Source: Diaporthe sp. PMI_573 (taxonomy: Eukaryota; Ascomycota; Sordariomycetes; Diaporthales; Diaporthaceae). Taken from it: a stretch of DNA of 64,000 nucleotides. Below the pieces are notes generated by a model. It did not search any database, had not been told where the DNA came from, and saw only the letters and a list, made by a program, of their open reading frames with translations. Position numbers and translations under genes: made by a program. Where the stretch lies: the NCBI GenBank assembly GCA_021399435.1, contig JAJTUP010000016.1, positions 558,001 through 622,000 on the forward strand. Direction: 5' to 3'. Shown one piece after another: positions 1 to 9,784 of this stretch; position 1 is the first letter of the stretch, and each line of letters opens with the position of its first letter.

Positions 1-455
1 AGATCGATGAGGAGTATCTTGACGATGAGGGAACCGATGAGGAAGCAGAGTTCGACACGAACATGTTCCGCACGGAACCCCTGCCGTCAAATATCGAGCC
101 TCTCCTGCTGGGGTTCGCCGAGGCGCTGAAGGGAATGTCTGCCCTGGAGGAGGCAGAGTTGTTCGCTTGGCTTGCCTGGCGACCTTCGGAGGAAAGGAGA
201 AGCACGTACGGAGGCGCTGACGAGGCACCATTCAACATGGACCGCGCAATTTACAAGTGGGGCGTTAAGTACGCGCCGGGGAAGGACGGCAGCAAAGGAG
301 TCGTGACCTGGCAAGTCGGCTCCTGGAGGCCACATGAGAACGTCATTCGGGCGTTTGAGACCTTGGGCGGGGAGAATGGTGGAGTCGACACTGTTTGGAA
401 TCCCCTCGAGTTTTTGGATCAGAGGAACGACTTGCGCCCGACAGATTATCATTGA
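1..455 (+). CDS. 3' end of a hypothetical protein gene (5' end outside window)
   Basis: An open frame runs in from the left edge (codons in phase with position 3) and stops with TGA at 453-455, so only the last about 151 residues are present. It opens with a strongly acidic stretch (many Asp/Glu) and then a compact, Trp- and Leu-rich region including the segments LLLGFAEAL and WQVGSWRPHENV. There is no signal peptide or membrane segment in the visible part. The layout (acidic linker followed by a folded C-terminal piece) is reminiscent of the variable tails of fungal F-box-like proteins, but I see no F-box and do not assign a function. The antisense frame over the same bases is taken as a shadow because this frame continues cleanly from the window edge. 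Confidence 0.55.
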   Translation, partial: IDEEYLDDEGTDEEAEFDTNMFRTEPLPSNIEPLLLGFAEALKGMSALEEAELFAWLAWRPSEERRSTYGGADEAPFNMDRAIYKWGVKYAPGKDGSKGVVTWQVGSWRPHENVIRAFETLGGENGGVDTVWNPLEFLDQRNDLRPTDYH

Positions 456-610
456 CGGGGCATCAGAGACGACACTACGATGGCAAACGGCACGCGCGGT
501 GAGGCTTTAACACAGCAAATATCTTAATATCTACAGACGAAACATGGTTTTTTTCTTTTGTTTCGAATTTTCCTTCTGATTCTAAACATCTTTCCCGTCC
601 GATTAATACA

Positions 611-3061
611 TCAGCTTGACACAGCAACACAATAATAGTATTTCAGCCACATCTGAGTCGCACAGTTCGCGCCATCTGTACCAAGCGCGGGATTCAGCGC
701 CGCGAGCTGCGACACGGTCAGACCATTGCGGGTGGCCAACTTGTCGCAGTAGTCGCCGTCCACACACTCGTCCCACTTATTGCAGTTAGCAGGCTGGCCG
801 CTCTGCAAATACTCAGCGGGCGGCTTGGTGACGGTCGGGGCGGGCGCCTGGGTCGTCGTCGCCGTGGTGGCCGGCTGCGAGGTGGACGAGCCTGACACGC
901 CGACACAGTAGGCCTCGCCCAGCCAGTAGTTGGTCACGCAGTCACTGCTTACTGCCGGGTTCCACGCGAGAAACTGGGCCAGGGAGATGCCCGCCGCGGT
1001 AGCCATGTCGGTGCAAGAGACACCGTCTGTCACGATGGACCACTTGTTGCAGTCTGCTGGCTCCCCGGACATTGTGGGGCCCGGGGGAGTCGGTTTTGTG
1101 GTCGTCGCGGCTGTGGTTGTCGTGGGGGCTGTGGTGACTGAGGCAGATCCGGACACGCCGACGCAATAGGCCTCGCCCAGCCAGTAGTTGGTCAGGCAGT
1201 CGCTGCTAACGGCGGGGTTCCAAGCAAGGAACTGGGCCAGGGAGATGCCAGCGGCGTCTGCCATAGCGGTGCACGACAGGCCGTCTGTCACGATGGACCA
1301 CTGGTTGCAATCGGCGGGTTCACCAGACATGGTCGGTCCGGGAGGTGTCGGGCTGGTCGCCCCTGAGGTGGTGTTGGCAGTGGCAGTGGGCAGCTCGTCT
1401 GGCTTCTGGAGGTACCATGAACCACAGTACCGCACACCCGACTCAAAAGCACACGAAGGCGACGTCACGTCACCGAGATTGGGGTTCCAAGACGCGAAGA
1501 GGTCTAAGTCTACGCCGTACACTGTCGCGGCGAGGGCGCACGGGCTCGCAAACGACGAGCCCGTGACGTTCACCTGGTAGTCCTCGCCCGCGAAGTAGTG
1601 CACACAGTCGTCCCTGGTACCGGTGGCGACTGGGAGCGGGGTGTACAGACGCGAGTAGGGACTCTCGGTGGCGTCGGGCCTGGCTGTAAACGGGACACCC
1701 GTGAAGGCGGCGCTGGGGTCTAGGGTGACGGACACGTATCCCGGCCTCCCCGAGTACGTGTTGATGTCCCCGACGGCCGCGACGCAGTAGCTCTCCTCGG
1801 CGAGCAGGTTGGTGCAGTTCGTGTTGACGGCGGTGTTGAGGAAGAGGAAGTCGGCGAGCGAGATGCCGAACCTCAGCGTCAGCAGGTTGCAGTAGTCGCC
1901 CTTCTGCACCTCGTACCACTGCCCGCAGGGCCTGGCGCTTCCCCCGGACCCGTCGGCCGCGTCAGTTGGTATGGTGGCCGGCGTGGTCGGGGTCATGGGT
2001 GGCAGTGCACTCGTCCCCGTGGGCGGGACAAACTTTCGTCCCGGCGCGGTGACGCACACCTCGGTGCCGTTCATGGTGCCCAGGTTTGAGCAGCCGGGGT
2101 TTACGGCCGGGTTCCACGCCTTGAACTGCGCCTCGGTGATGTTGGCTGCGCTGGCGATGCCGGTACAGGTCTCATTCACGCCGACAGTGACGGTGTTGCA
2201 CGTGTTGGTGATGCACAGCTCCGTCCCCGACGGCGGGAAGTCTGTGCAGTACGCGTTGAGGTTGTTGTCCGCCAGCAGCCACGCCGTACCGACGCCCTGG
2301 GCCTTGGAGATAGTGTAGCAGTCGTCGGCGGCCTGGACCGTGTACGTGGACCCGTCGCACGCGCTGGCCGTCGGCGTCGGCGTCGCGGTGAAGTAATCCA
2401 GGGTGGTCGTCGCCACGGGCTTCCCCGTGATATGGCAACTCGCCGTCATGCTCTCGTACATGGACTCGCTTGCCACAACTGGCCCGTCAAAGTAAGGCGA
2501 GCCGGCCCGCAGGCGGAGCCGCTCCACGAGACACGCATCGCACTCATCCGGCTTCTGGTCCGCGGCAGTGATGTTGCTAATGTAGTTGAAGGGGCTAACG
2601 CCGGGGTCGATGAAGGCCGCGAGGAGGGCTGCAACGGGACCGCAGAACCGCCCGCCATCGTCCTTCAGGCATGCCGTTTCGAACGAGAACTGCAGCGAGC
2701 CTGGGATATAGGCTGCGGCTGCCTCCACCGAGAGGTCGGCTACGACGGTCTGGTTGCCGCAGCTCGTCCTGACCGAGGACAGCCACCCCGTGAGGGAGGA
2801 GGAGCAGTCCGAGGTGCAGATGCGGGTGAGAGAGGCGGGCGGGTAGAAGAAGTCCGCGCGGAGGTTCCTCACGAGCGGGTCGCACGAGGCGACGTCGGCT
2901 AGGAGCGCGCTGGAGCACTCGGCGGTAAGTGTTGAAGGGAGGCTGTCATTGTAAAGCATCACTGTCGCTGATACCGGCAGGATCCCATGTTCCGAGATGA
3001 GTGCAAAGAAGAAGAAAATGAAGAACGAGTGGAAAGGTTTGGTCATCGTAAGGAAGGACAT
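611..3061 (-). CDS. Secreted protein with seven LysM-type domains
   Basis: Single-exon gene of 816 residues. A hydrophobic N-terminal segment (about residues 8-32) is the likely signal peptide. Residues 40-230 form a cysteine-containing N-terminal region, followed by LysM-like modules at about 235-284, 285-340, 378-430, 484-550, 583-638, 668-724 and 757-816. They are separated by Thr/Pro/Ser-rich linkers and each is framed by cysteines, with the usual AWNPAV-type core in most. Modules 5 and 6 are near identical. LysM domains bind chitin or related N-acetylglucosamine polymers; in fungi such proteins sequester chitin fragments or protect the wall. The gene is divergent from a chitin-binding GH18 chitinase, an arrangement known for subgroup C chitinases in other filamentous fungi. 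Module 4 is the most divergent and could be non-functional. Start chosen at the first Met before the hydrophobic segment; Met6 is an alternative. Confidence 0.9.
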   Translation of the reverse strand: MSFLTMTKPFHSFFIFFFFALISEHGILPVSATVMLYNDSLPSTLTAECSSALLADVASCDPLVRNLRADFFYPPASLTRICTSDCSSSLTGWLSSVRTSCGNQTVVADLSVEAAAAYIPGSLQFSFETACLKDDGGRFCGPVAALLAAFIDPGVSPFNYISNITAADQKPDECDACLVERLRLRAGSPYFDGPVVASESMYESMTASCHITGKPVATTTLDYFTATPTPTASACDGSTYTVQAADDCYTISKAQGVGTAWLLADNNLNAYCTDFPPSGTELCITNTCNTVTVGVNETCTGIASAANITEAQFKAWNPAVNPGCSNLGTMNGTEVCVTAPGRKFVPPTGTSALPPMTPTTPATIPTDAADGSGGSARPCGQWYEVQKGDYCNLLTLRFGISLADFLFLNTAVNTNCTNLLAEESYCVAAVGDINTYSGRPGYVSVTLDPSAAFTGVPFTARPDATESPYSRLYTPLPVATGTRDDCVHYFAGEDYQVNVTGSSFASPCALAATVYGVDLDLFASWNPNLGDVTSPSCAFESGVRYCGSWYLQKPDELPTATANTTSGATSPTPPGPTMSGEPADCNQWSIVTDGLSCTAMADAAGISLAQFLAWNPAVSSDCLTNYWLGEAYCVGVSGSASVTTAPTTTTAATTTKPTPPGPTMSGEPADCNKWSIVTDGVSCTDMATAAGISLAQFLAWNPAVSSDCVTNYWLGEAYCVGVSGSSTSQPATTATTTQAPAPTVTKPPAEYLQSGQPANCNKWDECVDGDYCDKLATRNGLTVSQLAALNPALGTDGANCATQMWLKYYYCVAVSS
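893..1357 (-). repeat. Tandem duplication of one LysM module
   Basis: Two copies of about 205 bp recur with a 258 bp (86-codon) period inside the LysM gene, at about 893-1099 and 1151-1357. Both encode the linker PTPPGPTMSGEPADCN and the following LysM module with only a handful of substitutions. Between them lies a Thr-rich linker that differs in length and sequence. Confidence 0.85.
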
Positions 3062-3915
3062 GCTGAACTTGGCCCTCAGGCTGTGATTCTGAGAGCACAG
3101 AGGCGAGGTTCAACGAACACGACGATTTGTCTTTTAATGAATGTCTACAGAAATTGCTGTGTTACGGCTCACCAAGACACCATGGACGACAGCGAAGGGG
3201 ATTCTCGACTCTCCCTTTTTCACGACCTCGGGAATATCTTTCCGCCTCCACGACCTCATTTCTCCTCCTCCGCGGCTTTCGGAGAGTCAAACTTATGATA
3301 TTATTCCTTCGTGGATGCCTAGAATCCCACCTCCGTGAAGAATGCAGTTTTTCTCGGAAGGATTTAGGGCCCTGATACCAAACAAGCCCTTCGACGTTGC
3401 ATTATATCTCTTGTGTTAGTGCTTGGTCCCTGAGCTTGTTGCGATAGTACCGATTTCTCAAATTGCTTGTCAGCATTTTGCGGCCTGAACGCCTTGGCAA
3501 AAAGGGTCTCGCCAATCGGTCTCAACTCGCTAATCATTGTGAACCACGGGCAAGACTCTCACCTAAGATTCTTGATCACACGCCGAGATCCTTCGCTTCG
3601 GGTAATGATTTTTTTCGCCCCCATCCCGCGCTTGTTTATGCGATGCGGCTCTCAGTGCGGTTAGCCTGTTCCGGAGGACTTTTGAACGCTAGCTCTTGGG
3701 ATCTCGTCGCGCTAACCGGCATCCAGGGGTCATTTCATCGGAGTGTAGCCTAGCTACTAACATGGAATTGTCCATGGTTCGGGATCAAATATAAGATGCG
3801 GCACATGAAGTCGCTGTTGGCCCACGCTGAGAACGATGGCGGAATAGCTACGAGACCAAGTCACTCATTCATTGTCATTCTTTACATGTTTTCCTAGAAG
3901 GGGGCTTAAACCACA
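3062..3915. promoter_or_regulatory. Shared divergent promoter region, LysM gene / chitinase
   Basis: An 854 bp region separates the two divergent start codons. A TATA-like AAATATAAG lies near 3787-3795, about 125 bp upstream of the chitinase ATG. No convincing gene lies inside; the short frames here contain no recognisable domain. Co-regulation of the two chitin-binding proteins is inferred from the arrangement only. Confidence 0.5.
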
Positions 3916-6900
3916 ATGGAGATACGGCCTCTTTTGTTTCTTACACTCATTTATTGGTGTAGGCTGGTTATAGCCTTGCCGAGTAGCAGCCGACTCGCAG
4001 TTGGCGACGATGAGTCGTCTTCACAGGCGAAATGTCGGAATGTTGTCTCGTGAGTCTTGATCTAATCTGGCAATTCTCACATTAAGGCACTCGGGCAACT
4101 TGATCGTACTCACAGTAACTAACATCCCTATCAGACCATTCGATTACTCCGCTAAGGACCGTCGAGAGTACCAGCTCCCCATCTGCCACCCGGGAGAAGA
4201 CACCGTTGACACGGCCAACACGTCTTCAGGTCCCGGGCGAAATACGGACCTGGGACAAAATGTAGCAAGCACCGCCGTGGGCAGCACAAGCCTCCACTCC
4301 CTCTTCGGCCGCCAGGTAACAGACGACTACACCTGCGCGCCGGACCGCCCCTGCGCAAACAAGGCCTGCTGCCCCCGCGCGACCCTGTCGTGCAACTACG
4401 GCGAGGAGGCCTGCGGCACCTCAGGCGTCTCACCCAACGAGGTGTGCTGGTCCAACTGCGACGCCAAGTCCGAGTGCGGCAAGGACGCTGCCGTCCCGGG
4501 CCAGGAGTGCCCGCTCAATGTCTGCTGCGGCAAGTGGGGTTTCTGCGGCATGACGGACGACTACTGCGACGTCGAGGACCATGGGACCACAGGGGGTTGT
4601 CAAAGTAACTGTGACCAGCCCGGTCCCAAGGATAAGGCGGATGGGCAGGATAGGGTTATTGGTTATTACGAGGCGTGGAGGTTTGATAGCGAGTGTCAGG
4701 GGATGGTGAGTTGCGATTTTTCCTTTTTCTTTTCCCTGCCTTCTCGTCTTCTCTGATGTCTGTGATTTTCCGAGAGCGAGATATGAGGTGCGTGACTTAC
4801 CTATGCTGACCTGGTTGGGTTCGAATCGTTTTAGGGTCTTGACGACATCCCCGTTGGCTCCCTCACTCATTTATATTTCTCGTTTGGGTCCATCACACCG
4901 GGTGATTACAGCATAACTGGCATGGACGGCTTGCCTGAGTTCCTGTTTACCGATTTTACGAATCTCAAGAAGAAGAATCCCGCGCTCAAGACAGTCATTG
5001 CCTTGGGAGGATGGACTTTCAACGATCCTGGTATGTTATGCGCCCCATTGTCAGAATTATTGAGGCCAGCCAGATCACTGAAACCTAAGCCAGGCCCAAC
5101 ACAAAAGGTCTTTAGCGACATGACTGCCAGCAAGGCGAGCCGGACAGCCTTCATTGGCAATCTGATGAGCTTCCTCCGCCAATATGCATTTGACGGAGTT
5201 GACTTTGATTGGGTAAGTTTTGAGATTCCAAATCTCTGGAATCTTAATGAAAGCTGACATTGCCTTAGGAATACCCAGGAGCTGATGACAGAGGCGGAGT
5301 GGAGGCCGATGGAGCCAACTTTGTACAGTTCCTCAAGGAGCTGGACGACGAGAACAATAAGCAGCCAAACAAATATGTCGTCTCGTTCACAGTACCCACC
5401 AGTTACTGGTACCTCCGTCATTTCGACCTCAAGGCCGTCGACCATGTCGATTTCGTCAATGTCATGTCTTACGAGTAAGTGATCAGTTCTCCTGATGCAA
5501 TTGTTCATCAAGGGTCACTAACAAGACACAAAACACAGTCTCCACGGTGTCTGGGATGGGAAGAATCCCATTGGGTCACACATATACGGGCACACCAATC
5601 TGACCGAGATGAAGTCGGCCTTCGATCTGTTCTGGCGGAACTATGTGCCGGCCAACAAGCTCAATATGGGGCTTGGCTTCTATGGCCGGGCCTTTCAGCT
5701 TGAGGACCCATCATGCAGCAAGCCCGGCTGCAACTTCAAGGGCGGCGCCACCAAGGGCGGCTGTAGTGGCGAGTCGGGCATCCTTAGCTACCGCGAAATC
5801 ACGGACATCGTGAGGAACAAGAAGCTCAATCCCGTGCATGATAAGGAAGCCGGCGTAAAATACATCACTTGGAACAGCGACCAGTGGGTCTCATACGACG
5901 ACGCCGACACGTTCGAGCAGAAGAAGGACCTGGCCAAGGACCTCGGTCTCGGCGGCTACTTGATCTGGGCCATCGACCAGGACGATGACAGCCTGACGGC
6001 GCTGCAGGCCGTCATTGCGCCCAAGTTGCTCGGCGACTTCGACGCGGCGTCCAAGGGTGACGAGGACTGGCAGAGCCCCAACGAGCACTGCTACGTCACC
6101 CCCTGCGATGGCAAATGCGACGCCGGCGATATCAAGATCACAGACCAGAAGTGCGGCACCAAGGACAAGCGTAGTCAGCTATGCTGCCCTCTCTCCGGGG
6201 CGCCCGACCCCAAAGAGTGCACCTGGCGCGGCGGCCCCACGTGGTGCAATGGCCACTGTCATGACGACGAAGTCATGATGGAGATGAACAAATTCGGCGA
6301 CAGCAATGGCGGTGGCTGCTCCGACGGAAACAAGGCCTACTGCTGCAAGAGCCCGCTAGCTGAAGAGAATTCCTGCTACTGGGCGGGAGTCGGCGCGAGC
6401 TGCAACGGCGACGACCTGCCGCTGACATTCTCGGGCACGGTTCTCGACATCCTCGAGGACGTGGCCAAGGTCATCCTCCGCGTCGTTGGGCGCGCCGTGC
6501 CGCTGGCCTCTCTGACTGGCGAGGCGCTACTCCTCGTGCTCGACTCGCTCGACCTGGATACGGACAAACGGTATTGCTGCCCCAAGGATGACGTTCCGAA
6601 GTGGAAAAACTGCGCGTGGTACGGCAAGCCGGGCAACTGCTTTGACGGGCACTGCCCTGACATGACCTATGCCCAGCTGACGGACAGCTACTTCGGCGGC
6701 GGCGAGACGTGCGGCATCCAGCTCTCGCGCGTGCGCACCTTCTGCTGTGAGGCCAAGGACGATCCCCTCTTCCTGCCAGTGCCGCTCGAGAACCTGTTCC
6801 AGAACCCTCCCTCGGGCGACAGCGTCGATACTGACTTCACGCTGGAGTTGGACAAGACGTCGGATGCGCAGCAGGACCCCAATGACGCCGCGTTCCAGTT

Positions 6901-9784
6901 CGTCGTGCTCGCGTCGCCCGAGGAACTTCAGGTCTCGCTGGACAAGCGCGACGGCTCGCACTGGGACGTGTTCGGCTGCCTCGACGGGGAAACCGAGGCC
7001 GAGCACACGGTCCAGATGGTATGCACCGACTTCTCCGAGGACAGCAACTGCCACAAGATTGGCCTGGGCCATGGCGTTCCGGGGACGATACTGCAGATGC
7101 CCGCCGGCTGCGGGCCAGGGAAGTATGCAGTCGCTAAGGACATGGCCCCCTCTGTCACTGGTAATGTGCTACCGCGCCATCTGTCACACCTAAAGTCCCG
7201 TGCGCCTGTTGTCTACGACTTGACATTCGATTACGACTTCCTGCGTGTCCCGCGCGACCTGGGCGACACGCAGATGCGCATCGACTTCAGCAACCAGGAC
7301 GACTACTGGAACACCGTCGTCGCGGGCGCGGCCACTAAGAAAAAGAAGATGAAGCGTTCTCTGGACAGCGTAGGCGGAAACCACGTCCGCTGGCTCGAGG
7401 AGGAGTTCCGGGATGACTACCACTTTGGCGCACTAGAGCGCCGTGACCTCGAGGAGCGATGGTTCGGCTCGACCATCCTGGCATGGCTCTCGCAGATGGT
7501 CAAACCCGAGATCAAGCGCGAGTTCACGCACAAGTATTCGGATACTCTGACCGCCAAGCTCATCGACGAGACCTGGTCGTGCACCAAGGGGGATGTCTCG
7601 TACGAGGGACACCTGCTTGCTCAGGCCCTGCTCAAGATCAACATCGAGTCGAGCTTCGGCTTCACGCTGATAGTCAGCAAGCTGTCGCTGCCGCTCGACC
7701 TAAGCCAAAGTTACCTCACCTTCTACAACAAGGGCGATGTAACAGGCGTGCTGACGCTCGAGGCCGTCGCCAAGGTCTTCTACAATAAGGGGGATGTCAT
7801 CCTCAACCTCCCTTTCCCAGGAGCCTCTTTCAAGATCCCCGGCATCGCCACCATCGGCCCACAGCTGACGGTCGAGGGCAGCATCGACGCGTCCCTCTCC
7901 CTGGCGGGAACCATCGAGACCCAGCTTGAGATTGCAAGCTGGGAAGTTCGCCAGGTCGTGCCAGACAACAATGATGACACATACAAGCCCAAGGAGATCG
8001 GCGACGGCGCTGACCTGAAGAAGAACGGCGACATGAACGGCATCAAGAAGCCCGAGTTCTACGCCGGCGTCCAGGTCTCGGGAGACGTCACCGCGAGGCT
8101 TTCAGCAGCTGCTGAGTTCGGCGTTCGTTTCGATCCTAAGTGGAAGGTCGAGCCAGCCACAGCTGCCGTGGTTGGCGAGGCCAGCGTCATGATCAAAATG
8201 GCGAGTGGCGTCTCTACCCAAGGCACGTGTCCCTTCACGTGGGGGCTCGATGTCGGCGCCCGCCTGTATGCGAGGGTCAAGGCCCCGCAGATCTTCAAAT
8301 GGCCGGGCGCTGAGTACGACATCACGCCAAAGTACAACAAGCCTATTGTTGACGGCGGCACCTGTCCTGACCTGGGGCCGATCCCATCCAAAAGAGATCT
8401 TGACGCCCTTGGCCTTGGTGGCTTCGACACCTTGGCTGGTGTCGACTTCACCTCTAGCGCTTTATCTTTGTCTCCTTCGGATATGGCTCTGCACGGCCGC
8501 AGCATGGGGAAGAGAGCAGCGGTCTGGGGTCCTGCGCTCAGTGTTCCCGTCGGCAGCTATTTCTGTCCCAGCTCAGTCGACGAGGATGAGAACTCCGGCA
8601 CGCCGTGTTCGCAGATCAAACCGGACTGGGATGATGATGAGTTCACAACTAGTGGCGACGGTGATGACTATGTGAATATGAAGCGAGACCTTCACGACCT
8701 AGAAATCTCGGAGCTATTCAATGAGACCGACCTAGGTCTGGGCTACGCACATCTTGAGGAGCGCAACATCGACACCAAGGATTCGAAACTGTGCGGCATC
8801 GACATCTCTCTCAGGTACCCAAGCGGAGGCGACGCAAAGGTAGCAAACAACTTTGTCTACGGCTTCCATCAGCCAGACGTCTGCGAAGACTATGAGTTCG
8901 GCGCGCCACTCGACGCCCGGGTCGTCACGCAGCCGCCCACCCAGTACGACTCGGAGCACGTCCTCGAGTTCCAGCTGCCGGGCCAGCTCTTCGCCCACCT
9001 CAACCTACAGCTCGGCCCCTTCGACCACCCGGACCCCACCAGCACCCGCAAACTGACCTTTTGTGAGTTCGTAGACGAGCATTGGGGCATCCCGGCCGTC
9101 GCCATCGCGGGGCTGGACACCTCGCAGGGCGTCGGCGCGGCCCTGACGCCCGCCAACCACGTCGCGCAGCAGTTCCCCACGCACCTGTGGAAGGTGGAAG
9201 AGTACGTGCTCCTCGAGCACGACATCAACACGCCTGCCAAGGGGAAAGCCTGGGGCGGCACCACGCGGCGGGGCAAGGAGGTGCAGATCATCGACACGTC
9301 GCGGTGGCTGACGCAGAAGCTGCCGAACCGAGCGGGTGCGGGCGAGATGATCAAGGCTATGCGGTACCTCATCGGGAGCCGCATGTACCACAACGACGTG
9401 CACATCCGCGACATCCTGCGGGCGCAGAAGGACCGCGTCGGCAACGTGCTCGACCTGATCGACAGGCAGGTCCTCCCCAACAACCCACGGCACGCGGCGC
9501 CCTACCGGCCATGGCAGCCGCTGGGCCTCAAGGCCGAGTGGGATACCTTCATGAAAGGCAAGATGGCCCTCGTGCAGACCAAGACGATGAAGGTGATCAA
9601 TGAGTTCCTGCCGCGGCTGCAGGAGCAGTGGGCTAGCGATGCGCAGCGGCAGAATGCTACTCCTGACCCCAATGATAATGCGGCTACGCAGGCGGACAAG
9701 CAGGCGCTGCAGGATTTGATTGATAAGATTGATGCCATGGACAGCGTTGTAAGGGCATTGCCGTCTTGGACATGGGCGTTCTGA
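3916..9784 (+). CDS. Large multi-domain GH18 chitinase with chitin-binding modules (subgroup C / killer-toxin-like type)
   Basis: Six exons: 3916-4049, 4135-4705, 4835-5030, 5094-5212, 5269-5474, 5539-9784, giving 1,823 residues in frame. An N-terminal signal peptide (about residues 1-20) is followed by a cysteine-rich CBM18/hevein-like region (about 111-207, including CCGKWGFCG). The GH18 barrel (about 220-550) carries the catalytic motif DGVDFDWE, split by an intron, with the acid Glu at 341, and ends near YLIWAIDQDD. A second cysteine-rich region spans 592-815. The last about 1,000 residues are unassigned and contain several dibasic Lys-Arg sites (near 876, 1013, 1359, 1399, 1456) that suit Kex2-type processing. 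Family knowledge: subgroup C chitinases resemble the alpha/beta subunit of the Kluyveromyces killer toxin and hydrolyse chitin outside the cell. The function of the C-terminal half is unknown. Confidence 0.9.
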
